NCBI GenBank assembly: GCA_943736015.1
Contig: OX031060.1
Location: 26,675,231-26,739,230 of the forward strand
Reading direction: 5' to 3'
Origin: Tridacna crocea
Taxonomy: Eukaryota; Mollusca; Bivalvia; Cardiida; Cardiidae
DNA length: 64,000 nucleotides
Position numbers and translations under genes: made by a program. Of this stretch, positions 1-13,100 are shown in pieces. The notes under the pieces were generated by a model that ran no database searches, was not told the DNA's origin, and saw nothing but the letters and a program-made list of their open reading frames with translations. Position 1 is the stretch's first letter. Each line of letters opens with the position of its first letter.

Positions 1-294
1 TTGTTTGTCTTATTATGTATAGACAATAATTTGCAAAAGTAGAAGTTCCCCACAATGTCACAATTTCTTTAAGAGTTGCATGAGCACCAAGAATAAAGGT
101 TCTTTTGAGATTTTAAGCTTTAACTATCCAATAAACCTATGACTTCACATAAACATCTTTTTGTATGCCACTACTGTAGCCAGTCCTTGAGACCCATTTC
201 AAGGCAAGGTGCAGCAAGTGTTTGTTTCTTTTTCAATGTTTTCCTTCCATATGAAATGTCTCAGTTGTGTCTCAAATAGTGGTCAGCCATATGT

Positions 295-522
295 TTAACC
301 TTTTACCAAATGACAAAATTTTAGACTGGTCCAAATTGAAAGAACTTGCAAATGACATAATAAAGAAACTAACAATATGAAATTTGTTTCCAGCAGGGTA
401 GAAAACATTGTGGAAAAAGGAGAAAATGCCGATTACCGGCATTTTCTCCTTTTCCCACAATGTTTTCAAAAGGTTTCTTTCTCAGGGTCATTAAAAGTCA
501 GGATTGCGTGACAAAGAGTTCA
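295..522 (-). mobile_element. TTAA hairpin MITE
   Basis: TTAACCTTTTACCAAATGAC start; core GAAAATGCCGATTACCGGCA, with the inner stem changed in both arms (GCCG/CGGC) relative to GCTGG/CCAGC. The right end has decayed to AAAGAGTTCAA. Confidence 0.75.
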
Positions 523-685
523 ATACAGTGTGCATGTTAGATAAAAGGCAGAGTTATTTTTTACATAAATTTTCCTGTCCATAAGGTGTTTGCAATTATT
601 ACCAAAGAGAAATTAATGTGTTTGCTGTTTATAGTATTTTGAGTAAGGCATAAATGTCTGTTGGACATCACAAACAATTTTGTTC

Positions 686-912
686 CCCCTTTACCAGATA
701 GTCCTCAGTATATATGACCTAGATGAAGAGGGCTTTTGAAACCATTGTGGGAAAAGAAGAAAACACTGGTTACCAGCATTTTCTCCTTTTACAACAATGT
801 TTTCATTCTTTTCTTCCCCTACAAAGATTTTTCCCTTAATTCTAGTTGCTGTGTGCAAATGCTTTTAACAAGGAAAAGTTTTAAAGTTTTGTTGCCTGGT
901 AAAGAGTTTTAT
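686..912 (+). mobile_element. TTAA hairpin MITE, diverged
   Basis: CCCCTTTACCAGATAGTCC left, core with CACTGGTTACCAGCATTTTC, right TTGCCTGGTAAAGAGTTTT. TTAA lost at both ends. Confidence 0.6.
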
Positions 913-1066
913 TCCCACAGATAAATAAGATTTTCAGTATGCTTACTACAGAGTACTATCAGTATATGGTGTGCAAGTAATGTAACCAGTTTGTATCATT
1001 AATGCATATTGTTATCAATTATTTTTATGAATTTCTATCAACAAGGAAAAGTTTACTATGTCCTAC

Positions 1067-1190
1067 CTGAATTCCAAATTTCTGTGCCATTTCAGTGAAA
1101 AGATTCTGTGTTTCCTCCTTCTCCTCTCGGTCAATAAACATATGGCCAGTAGCATAATGCCCTTCATCAGGCAGTGTTACACCCTTTTCA
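1067..1190 (-). CDS. GOGAT: GOGAT coding exon 3
   Basis: 124 nt from a GATTTCAG acceptor to an ATTCAG|GTAGGA donor. Its first T completes the split Ser codon from exon 2. It codes [20 protein letters not shown] and then [21 protein letters not shown], and ends on a codon boundary. The next exon must lie left of the window; I found no further GOGAT exon in 1-1066. Confidence 0.9.
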
Positions 1191-4100
1191 CTGAAATCAT
1201 ATTCAAAATGATTTGTTTATTTACCCTTTACCGCACAATGATGACTTAGAAAGTTTTCACCATAAAAGCCCATGTAAAACTTGTGATCCCTGGTGTGGGG
1301 ACAAACTTGACCCAAAGGCTGTAATTTGGGCCCTCCTGATAGAAGCCCACTAGACAAAGCTACATACAAAATTTGGTAGCCATTGGCCTTATGGCAAGGT
1401 ACAAGTAGATTTTTAAAGATTTCCCAATATGAGCCCATGTTAAACTTGTGACCCCCAGGACAGGGCAAAATTCAATCCCAGGGCTATAATTTGGGCACCT
1501 TTGGTAGAAAACCACTGGATAAAGCCAGATGCAAAATTGAGTAGCCTTAGGCCCTAAAGCTTGGTACGAGAAGATTTTTAAAGTCTTCCCTATATAAAAC
1601 TTGTGACCCCCGAGGTCGGGCCAAATTTGATCCCTGGGCTATCATTTGGGCACTCTTGGTAGACAATCACTTGATAAAGATACATGCCAAATCTAGTAGC
1701 CCTAGGCCCTTTGGCTAGGTAGCAGAAGGATTTTAAAGTTTTCCCCTACATAAGCCCATATAAAACTTGTGACCCCTGAGCGGGGCCAATTTTGACCCCA
1801 GGTCTATTATTGGTAGAGGATAAAGCTAAATGCCCAATTTGGAAGCCCTAGGCCTTATGGTTTCAGAGAAGAAGATTTCTAAAAAATTTCATTTTTTTTT
1901 TTTCAGTTTTGTTGCCATGGCAACCAGGGTTTTAAAACTTTATGACTTTTAAAAACCCTGAGGAAGTAGCCCAGTAGCCTTTCAAAAACTTTGTGGGAAA
2001 AGGAGACCAGCATTTTCTGTTTTTCCCACAAAGTTTTCTACCCTATCAAAGAAGAATAGTACCATTTGAGCCACTTTGAAATTGTCATCTGCAAATGCTT
2101 TCAATTTGGATAGGTCTAAAATGTTGCTGTGTAGTAAAGGGTTAAATTACTGTTAACCTTTTACCAAACAATCCCAAGTTAAAACAACTCCAGAGAAAAT
2201 GGATATGAAAACCTTGTGTGAAAAGAAGAAAATGTACTTTCTAGTTTATGCATGTTTTCTACCCTCTCACAGACAAATACTTTCTTTTGAGTCAAATTTT
2301 GATCTTTTCATGCTTTATAAAAAGTTAAACAAGGTCTGAACTACATGTATTTACAAAATGATGAAATTTTAGACTTTTTCAATTAAGAGCATAATTATGC
2401 AGACAACAAAATAAACAGAACTCAAAATTTGAAACTTGACTTTGGAAAAGTAGGAAACATTGTGGGAAAAGGGGAAAATGCTGGTTCCCAGCATTTCTCC
2501 TTTACCCACTATGTTTTCAAAAGCCTTCTTCTCATGGTTCATTTAAACTTCGGGATATGTAATAAAGGTTAATGCATACCTCATAATTCTCATGTAGAGT
2601 TTATGAGGAATTCCTGTCATCACCCCAGCACCATCTCCACTGTCATTGTCACACCCGCAGGCCCCGCGATGCTCCATTCGCCGTAGCATTGTCTCGGAAT
2701 CTCGGAGCACCTATGCAGAGTAGAATTGAAACAGGGAATCTTTTAACAACTGACTGTTCTATTTACTAAATAATCCTGTATTTTATCATCAACGAGTAAA
2801 AAACATGTATTTGAAAAGACTGTGGGAAAAGAAAAAAATACATGTACTGGACACCAACATTTTCCTAAGTTTTGCTAAAACAAAATATATACAGTATAAA
2901 CAATTTGAATAATTTTTAGATTGTTATAATTATGCACAGGCTATCAATTTGGTCTGATCTGAAATATTGTTGGCTGGTAAAGTTATTGTTGAATCAAAAT
3001 ACCAGACAGGACATGCACAGAACTCCAGAAAGAGAGAGTGACTTTGATTTCAAAATTGCAAATATTAATAACTCTCCGATGAAAACATTAATAATTCTGC
3101 ACTAAACCCTATGTTATGGGTACTCATTAGAATTGTCTCACCGAGACAATTCTATTGAGTACCCACAACATAGGGTTTGGAAGAGAAACAATGAATTTAA
3201 AATACCATCACCCCCCCCTTAACAGGAGCTCTGCATACAACAACTCTTTTTAACCCATTACCACACAAGCTCTACTTTTGACGATCCTGACAAAGAAGCC
3301 TTTAGAAACCATTGTTGGAAAAGGAGAAAATGCTGGTAACCAGCATTTTCTCCTTTTCCCACAATGTTTTCTACTCTTCACAAAACAAATTTCAAATTTT
3401 CTGCTTTCGATTTGGACAAACCTAAAATTTTGTTGTTTGGTAATGAGTTAAAACATACAACAAACTTTTAGACTTCTCTAAAATGAAAGCATTTGCTGAT
3501 AGAAAATTAGAGATAACTGATAGAATTGTTGATTGATAGAGCAAAAGTCATTTTGGGCAAGGGAGAAAATGCTAGTTGTTCCTATCGTCTCGTTTTTTGC
3601 AATCTTTTCAAAGGCTATCATGGTTAGGATTGTTTCCTACAGTGTTAACTCTTCACAAGACAACAAAATTTTCGACTTCACAGTCTATAATGAAAGAACT
3701 AATTTGTAAATGTCAAATTTAACATTACTACATGAAATTTGTCTTTTAACTCTTTACCACACAATCTCCATTCACGACCCTGAGAAAGAAACCTGAAAAC
3801 ATTTTGGAAAGAGGAGAAAATCTGGTAACCAGCATTTAGTCCTTTTCCCACAATGTTTTCTTCCCTTCCCACAACAAATTTTAAATTTTCAATCAATTTC
3901 ACTTTGTCATCTGCAAATGCATGCTTTCAATTTGAACTAGTCTAAAATCTTGTCTTTACGTAAAGTGTTAAAAAAGAGAAAGTATAATGGGAAAAATAAG
4001 AAAATGCTAATTACCAGCAATTTCATCTTTTTCCGAAATATTTTTAAAAGCCCTGTTCTCAGGGGCTTTAAAAATAGTTCATTGTTTCATGGAAAAGGGT

Positions 4101-7100
4101 AAAAACCAAGGTGAACCAGTGTAAAACATGTGAGTGACATGTGTAATACATCAGACATGCTTTTGAGAGATTGAGTTCTGTGAAACATCATATAAAATCG
4201 GAGATTGGGAGATGGAAACAGGGCCGTCCATGCAAGTTAATTGTCTGCAACTCAAAGGACCAGTTTACCTCATGATTCAGTAACTGCATATAACAGACTT
4301 TACCGATCCATGATCATTTGACCCCTTACTTAGTATTACGCATCTCAAAGATGTCGTACTTAGCCCCTTTTGCAAGTGCATGTCTCATTATGTAAGTGGT
4401 TTCGGGATATCAAAATAGAACTGAACTTCAAGGGAAGAAGGGGGCTATTGGCGCTTATCCAAGGGTGGTAATCCTTCCTTCAAGGATAAAGAATTACCAA
4501 ATGGAGGGGCTGAGGGGAGCCATGCTCTGGCAAAAGGGGGCTTATTGTGTCTCTCTGGTCCATGGTACCAAGCAAGCCAAAAACTACATACAGATCCATA
4601 ATAGCCCCTTCTTTTCACAACTGACTTAATCACAAGGTAGACAGGTCTTTATACATGCAGAAAAATTCACTGATAGCAGAGCTCCAGATAAGAGGGAGTT
4701 ATGGTATTCTAAATCCATTATTTCTCTTCCAAACCCTATGTTGTGGGTACTCATTAGAATCGCCTCGATGCGACAATTCTAAAGAGTACCCACAACATAG
4801 GGTGTTGTTCAGAAAAATTTATATTTTCAACTCTGAAATCAAAATCACTCCCTCTGTCTGGAGCTCTGACTGACAGAGAAAAGTTATGGCCTAAGTCAGC
4901 CTACGTGGACTGGGCAGGCTCACCTAGATCAATACTTTTCGAAGATGCATTAAGACCCCTTTTCACAGAGCATAACTAATATACTTTCTGATGTTTTGAT
5001 CCCATTAACTTTTTCCCAAGCGACAAAATTTTAGAATTCTTCAAATTGAAAGCATTTGCAGGTGACAAAATATTTTAATATCACTCAAAAACTGAAAGCT
5101 GACTTTAGAAGAGAAGAAAACATTACATGAAAAGGAGAAAATGCTGGTTATAACCATTTTCTCTTTTTCCTACAATGTTTTCAAGGGCTTTTTTCATAGG
5201 GTTGTTGAAAGCCATAATTATGTGGTTTAGAGTTATTAGTCCTCATCATGCCTTTTGTTAGAGGTATACATCATAGTCATATGAACAGTTGAAGACCATT
5301 TGTCCAAAAGCTTATCTCTTTACCGCATGATCCTGACTTTTAACAATCCTTTTGACAACACTGTGGGAAAAGGAGAAAATGCTGGGTACCAGTATTTTCT
5401 CCTTTCTCTACAGTTTTTTCACCCTTCCCAAAACAAATTTCAATTTCTCAGTCGCCTTTATATTGTCTGCAAATGCTTTCGATTTGGACCTGTCTAAATT
5501 TTGTTGTTTGGTAAAGAGTTAACTCTTTACCACAAATAAATTAATGGACAAGTCCAAATCCAAAAAATCATGGTAAAAGGAGAAAAAGCTGTCCACAAGA
5601 ATATTTCTATCTATATTCTATATTCCCATGCGGGGAGGGAGGGAAAAGGGAGGGAGGGGATGGGGGATGTAGTATCCAAATCCAAAACCATCATGGTAAA
5701 AGGAGACAATGCTGTCCACAAGAATATTTCTATCCTTTCAAAGACAACAGACAACAACTTGGCCATGTGTTTTAAAGCTGTGAAATGTGGAATATTTCAA
5801 TGGTAATGTGTTCAGACTATTTGGGCATGGATTGCTCTGCTCTAGCACAACAATGAATCCACATCAGTATAGAGCTAGCTATGCATCTGAAGAAAGAAAA
5901 TGCATTCTACTTGTCTGGCTACATTAACATGACAAGTAGGCTTATTAGCTACAATTATCAAAGTCACAGAAAATTATAGAAACTCTGTCATAGACTCTTA
6001 CAATGCCAAATCAATGTAAAACTTCCTTTCGGAAAACCAACAGAGGCAAGAACTTTATAATAGGTGGTTTGGGGGCATTCCACCTCCCCCCCATTCCAAA
6101 AAGGGGGGGGGGGGGGGGGGGCAGTAGTAAAAACTACTTGAGGATATTAAATATTATGGTGCATTGTGGTGAATTCTGATGCTGTCAAAGAGAAAAGATA
6201 ATCGACTCTATGTGGTAACAAAATCATCATCATAAGGCTGTAACTTACAAACATGAGCATAAGGCTATAACTCTATGAACATGAGTAAACAAAAGCAGCA
6301 CCAGGCTATAACTCTACAAACATGGGCCATACTCTGGCAAAAGGGGGCTTATCTCATTACCAAACGACATTATTACAGATTTGTTCAAATAGAATGCATA
6401 TGCAGATGACAAAATAAAAGTGACCGAAAATTTGAAATTTACTTTGTGAAGGGTAGAAAACATTGTGTGAAAAGGAGAAAATGCTGGTTACCAGCATTTC
6501 CTCCTTTTCCCAACAATGTTTTCTAAAGGCTTCTTTCTCAGGGGCGTCAAAAGTAGGGATTGTGTGGAAATGGGTTAATACACTTCTGCAATGCATTAAA
6601 CCATGCAAGTAATTGCATGCATCTAAATATGGAGTCTTTCTATCCATTTTCTCTAACAATGACTGAATCCAAGGTAGAATCCTCTTTGGACATACAGAAA
6701 ATTAATCAGCATTGAAAATTTTAGGCCCAGGTCAGCCTGTGCTGACAGAGCACTACACACTCCATTCCCTAATATTCTTAACTCATTACCATTAAAATAT
6801 TCCATATTTCACAGCGCTACAAACTAACATCATTGTCCGTCTTCACCCATAATCTTTATCCTATTTTTTAAGATTTTCTGACTGTGAAAGTAACAGACCT
6901 TCTGATTGGCTAAACAAAATGGTTAAGCCAATCAGAAGTTGTTACTTTAATATTGACAATATTCTGAAGAGTAAGACTGAGAATGTTTATAAGAATGGTT
7001 GGTGAATACGGACCCATACTGATGTGCTATGTACAGGTATATATTTTACACACCAACAAAACTTGTTTTCCAATCACGAGGATTAGTAACACAAAGTCAG

Positions 7101-10100
7101 AAATACCAGTAAGACATACAAGTATTTTTTCAGAAATTAATACAAATTTAACATATTGTTGTAAGTTACGGATTGATTAGACCTAGATACTGGTAGGACA
7201 AAGATAAACAAGAGGGCCAAGATGGTCCAGGATCGCTCACCTGAATTTTTGAGAGGACTATATTTTTGAGATATTGAAACACTGAAAACAAAATCATTAT
7301 TTTGCCAAGCAATTTTCAAAAGGTCACCTGTAAAGACAAAAGTCCTTTTAAAATCTGACCAGCAGTTTCAGAAAAGAAGAATTTTTAGGAGTTTCTGAAT
7401 TTCCGTACAGTGCAAGTAGCCCCCATTCACCAGAGCCATGTTTCTTGACAGATCAAAATTTCTTGTACAGTTTTTGAAAAGGGTCATTCAAGAATTATTT
7501 CTGTGAAATTATTTTAAAATCTGAAAAGCCGTTTCAGTGAAGAATTTTCAAGAATTTCTTCATGTCCGTATAGTGCAAGTAGCCCCCATTCACCAGAGCC
7601 ATGTTTCTTGACAGATCAAAATTTCACGAACAAATTTTGAAAAGGGTCACCCAAGGAACATCTTTGTGAAATTATTTTAAAACCTGATCAGCCCCACGAG
7701 AGAAGAAGAATTTTCAAGAATTTCTTCCTGTCCGTATAGTGCAAGTAGCCCCCATTCACCAGAGCAATGTTTCTCGACAGATCAAAATTTGCAAACATAT
7801 TTTGAAAAGGGTCACCCAAAGAACATTGCTGTGAAATTATTTCAAAATCTGACCAGCTGTTTGAGAAAAGAAGAACTTTTAAGAATTTCTTCATTTCCCT
7901 ATGGTGCAAGTAGCCCCCGTTTACCAGAGCCATGTTTCTTGACGAACCAAATTTTCACGAACAGTTTTTAAAAGGGTCACCCAAGGAACATCTCTGTGAA
8001 ATTATTTCAAAATCTGACCTTCCGTTCGAGAGAAGAAGAAATGTTTAAGAATTTCTTCATTTTCCTATAGTGCAAGTAGCCCCCATTCACCAGAGCCATA
8101 TTTCTTGACAAATCAAAATTTCACAAACACTTTTTGAAAATGGTCACCCAGGGAACATCTTTGTGAAATCATTTCAAAATCTGACCAGCGGTTTCAGAAG
8201 AATTTTTAAGAATTTCTTCATTTCTGTATAGTGCAAATAGCTCCCATTTACCAGAGACATGTTTCTTAACAGATCAAAATTTCGCAAACAATTTTTGAAA
8301 AGGGTCACCCAAGGAATATCTCTGTGAAATTATTTCAAAATCTGGCCAGTGGTTTTAGAGAAGAAGATTTTTAAAGAATTTCCTAGAAAATTCCATTTGG
8401 TTCCCATGGCAATCAGAGTTTTTTGGCAGAATCAAATTCTGTGAACAATTTTTAAAGAGGACCTCCCAAGGAACATTCCAGCCAAGTTTGGTCCAAATTG
8501 GACCAACGGTTTAGGAGGAGTGATCCTAAGAGCTCCCCTTGAGTATGTTGAGCTCAGGTGAGCTAAAAATAGTAAGAGCCAACATTTCATGTACATAAAA
8601 CAAATGATCTGGTCGTGGGATTAAAGTGCAATAAATATAGCTTGGAGGATTAAAAAAAAAATACTAATTTTTTTGCATCTCAAAGAATGGATATTTTTTT
8701 CTAACTTATTGATCGACATGAAAAGACTTTAAAAAGTCAAATAAACACAAACTTGGGTGAATATGGAGCCAAATATAGCCCATGGTAGTCATAAAATGGT
8801 TCGCTTTTTTGCGGTACATTTTGTGTGTAACCTACATGCAGCATGACCAAAACAAAATTAATGATTGACACTTTTAATTGTTATTGTCTGCATGCGAAAC
8901 CTACCATGGTGATGACCTCTAAATATTGAAAAATTATAGTTTATGTCACATAATTCAACTTTGTCATAAACATCATTTGAACAAGAGCACCTTGGTGGCC
9001 CTGTATCACACCCCTCCTTTAAACTGAATGTAAAAAACACTTACGTAGCTTTGACAGGAAGACATTAAATAAATCTGTAGGCTTGTAAACTTTCATAGAG
9101 CAAGATAGCCTGATCCACCCTTAAAAAAAAAATTTTTTTTTTCAAAGTAAAGATTATGCCAGTTAATATAAGCAGATCAACTCAATTATTGCTCTTACCA
9201 AATATCAATGGACTTGAACTAACAGTGCTATGACAAGAAGATTTCCAAAACTGTTGTGGCAGAAATATTTTTACAATGGCATGAATAGCTAAGTTTTGGA
9301 ACAAAAACCTGAATAAAGTGGGCATATTTTTGCTATCTCTTTTTGGAACTATTTCATGTCCGAGATCACATTGAGAAACATGGTTATATTTTCGGGGTCA
9401 AACTGACTCCGATTCACTTTATCTAAAAGTTTCTTTTTACTCAGATTTTGGCAGGCCAGTGGACAATTTCACAGGGAACCTACTTTGCCAGAGAAAATGG
9501 CAGCAATGGGTTAAAGAGTTTGATTTTCAATGTATCCAATTCGAAGTTACAATACAGGTGTGACACTGCACATTATACAGTAGGGGCTGGAGGAGGGGGG
9601 CTCATTTTTTTTTATCGTAAAAACATGTGGATTAAATGTGTTCATTTCATTTCTTCATAAAATTTGATCACCTACAGATTTTTGCATTGTTCAACTTCAG
9701 TGGACCACTAACGAAAACACTGTACTAAATATTTTCATTTAAAATCACTATACTATCACCAGTATTTATGTATTTTATGTATTATTAACCTTACTGATGT
9801 TGGTACAGTTCATGTATTTCCTAATTTAAAAAAATGAACATTTTTTGTCATATTATAAATGCATGGCAATCTTTGGATATTACCAGTATAACATCAAATG
9901 AAAAACTTTCCTTTAGTGTACTGTTGTAATACAATAACATATATTTGCGGTGCTTTTAACTTTTGTTTCAAATGGTGTAGTAAAAAGCTTTAATTTAGGC
10001 ATACGATATGAATCAAAGTGTCCTTTATTTAGATACATAAATATTTGATCTTTCCTTGATCCTACAATTCACTAGTGTAAGAGGACATTTTTGGCAACGA

Positions 10101-13100
10101 GTATTGAGAGTACCGTAATTTCAAACATTTAGACAATGACAGCTTTTTGTTTCTTCAAAGACAGATTCTAACATATTAGCAACATAACTTTACTATCAGC
10201 AAATGCTTTCAAATTTTATGGACTTGAACATTTTGAAAGCAACTGCAGAAAACAAATGAAATATGTCTCAAATGATATAATTTGTTTTTGATGGGGAAGG
10301 AAAATTTTCAGAATTACATGTAATTCTTTACCAAACAACAAAATCTGGACTGGTCCAAAGTGGGTGCAATTGTAGATGACAAAATAATTGTAACTCAAAA
10401 ATTAAAACTAATTTCCAACATGGTATAAAAAGGTTACCAGCATTTTCTCCTTTTCCCACAATATTTTAAAAGGCTTCATTTTCAGGATCGTAAAAACCTG
10501 GGATTGTTTGGTAAAGGGTTAAGAGAAAAACGTTTTCAAATGTGTTATTCCTTAGGGTGGCTAAAACTCAGTATTGCCTGGTAATGGGTTAAAGCTGTTC
10601 TTTGGAGTTCTAGAGTTAGAACAGCCCCCACATCAGCATCTGTGAGACAGAAAACTAGATTTGATTTTATCTTTTAATCGACCAAAACCAGAGTAGCAAT
10701 AAAACAATGGGATAAATTTGTTTAGCATTTGACTGGCTTCATCCTGCTGTCTCCTGAGACAATATTGAGAACAGGAATCAATAGCAACCACTTCATAATA
10801 AAATATTTCTCTGTAAGAAACCAATTTTCCTCTACAGCAATAATCACTAAGAATATCAAAAAAATATAGAACATCTGAACTCTTTTCTATCCGTTGTCTG
10901 CGCATGTCGTATTCTTCGAAGATTCGACCTGTCTGCCATGACACATTACTCCCCCAAATATTAAAGGGGATTGTAGTAATATGTGCTACAAAGTAGAAAC
11001 GGAGAAAACGGCTCATCAATATGTTTGAGGAGAAATCACACATGTTTTAGGTCCGGATTTCTCTAAACTGCTGATCATAGCTGAATGAATTGCAGCAGGT
11101 AGCGTTAGTACAGATAACTGTCCCCAAAGGCGATGTTACTTTTTGACTGACCGCCTCAGTAAATGTCCAAATATGAAAAAGATCTCCGGGCGTCTCATTA
11201 TTGAGACTACAGGTAGCGTTATTATTGAGCAAAAGTTTATTTTAGTTTGATATTCAAAGTAATGGTTGTCGCTAGTGTTGGGCCGATGATCAACTATAGT
11301 CGAAAGTCAGTTGGTTTTCGCTTCCGATTCCGATAATCGATTGAGAAATCCCGGAATGGATTGTAGTCGGTTGCTAAGCTGGCTTGGTGCCAAAACTTGA
11401 ATTCTGGTTTTTAGCGCTTGGTTTTGTGACTATCATTAATCACAATCTCGGATTTAAAACATAGTGGATAATAAACGCAAAAATTGGCTGAAAAATGAGA
11501 AACAAATCTTTGTCCATGAATGTCTTGACAAAAGTTGACAACTCGGCAAGCTTCCCTGAGCCAGGGTTTTGACATTTGGAAACTTGAAACTCGGTCTTTA
11601 GCGATGAAAGATATCTGCCTAAATGTCAATCTGAGGAATGAAATCATCGTCTAGAACTTCAAATAACCTAGCTTGCATGCATCCTGTAAAAATATAGGTT
11701 AAACATGATCAGTATAAAATGCGAAGGACACCCGGATGATAATGAAGCTGGCAAGTCATTTTTGACAGAGTAACGAAGGTGTTATTCCTCTTATCTAGTG
11801 TAAAGTGACAGCTTTTTAAGTTACTTGCTATTTAAACTGACTAAATGTGGTCAAATCATGTAGGAATACTTCTCCAGAAACTAACTGTCAAGAAAAAATA
11901 GATCGCCAAAAAAAGCGCGAAAACCCATGACACTACAGTGAGCAGCGTGGCATCGTCCGATCAGAGAGACTTCAAACCATCTTCTTACCTTTAATAATGA
12001 ATTTTAAAAGTGAATTTACACAAATTTCTGAATAAAGCAATAGGTGGAAGTTAAAATTTTCTTCATGAGTGGAAAAAATGTTGTTTTATGAAGTGAAAAT
12101 ATAGTGTGTGTGGGGGGGGGAAAGAAAGAGGGTCGTCTGCAAATGTTTGAACCCTTAGTTATTATGTCTGATTCTTTTTTAACTCGTTTGGAAATTATAA
12201 GCAACAAAATGAATGATATCGATTATAGCAGAAAACTTAATTGTAATGTATTTAAACTGAATAAAGTGCAGAATATAACATCTTTATAAATTTAATACAT
12301 GAAGACTATCATACTTGAAATATTGTCACAGTATTTTAAGCAAAAAGACATTCTCAGTTAAATGGAGTCTAAACCGATTGTACTATCGATAGCTAGTTGG
12401 TTTGCTCTTCCGATTACAAAGCGATAATCGATTGAGATTTTAAACCGATTGCCCAACACTAGTTGTCGAAAGGAAAATTAGTCCCTTTCTGTACCCAGGA
12501 TGCCAAAACTAGATAGATGTATATTTGTAGAATGCCATCTAGTAGGTGATAATGCTTTTCCATCATTGTTTGACTCTGTTCTTACATACACAGATATTAT
12601 AATTATACAGATAATAACAACCAAGAATCTTACAAGATTTCATTTCTTTAATTTGTGAGAAAGTTAACCATAAAATGATAATTTGATTTGCCTGTTACGT
12701 ATTGAATATTCTTATCTGTAAAATGAAGCAAAAATCAGGCTTCTTCGCAAGGTCCCAAAAATTTCCACATTGCAAACAATATAGGTTATTAAGTATTGAT
12801 TAGACTGTACAGACAGTTGTTTTCATATTTGCAAAAAAAAAATCACTGCAAGAAATAACTGATCATCAATTTTCATTTCAATTTCGAGACCTGGAAAAAA
12901 AAAACACAAGTTCCCAATTCCAGGTAACAATAACATCCTGAAAGGTTCAGTTCAAAAAGTGTAAAATTCCATATCACGAGCTTCAGGATTCAATTCTTTT
13001 TCCAGCTTTTTCATGGAAGTGACCTTAGGCCAGGCACTTCAGATCCCTAGTCTATTACTAATGAAATCTAGGACACAAATGGTGAGCTTTTACTGTGATG

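Noticed and set aside
7688..7971. Open frames across the 160-bp tandem units, also at 37284-37524 and 59376-59582
   Set aside because: Products of the repeat units on both strands; no start, stop or composition consistent with a gene.
7208..8566. Regularly spaced repeats that could suggest a CRISPR array or satellite
   Set aside because: Units are contiguous 155-165 bp copies with no unique spacers, in an animal genome, and bounded by transposon-like ends.
10633..11043. 136-codon minus-strand open frame in GOGAT intron 1
   Set aside because: No family recognised; part of it is a dispersed repeat found at two other places where the frame is broken. No splice or promoter support.
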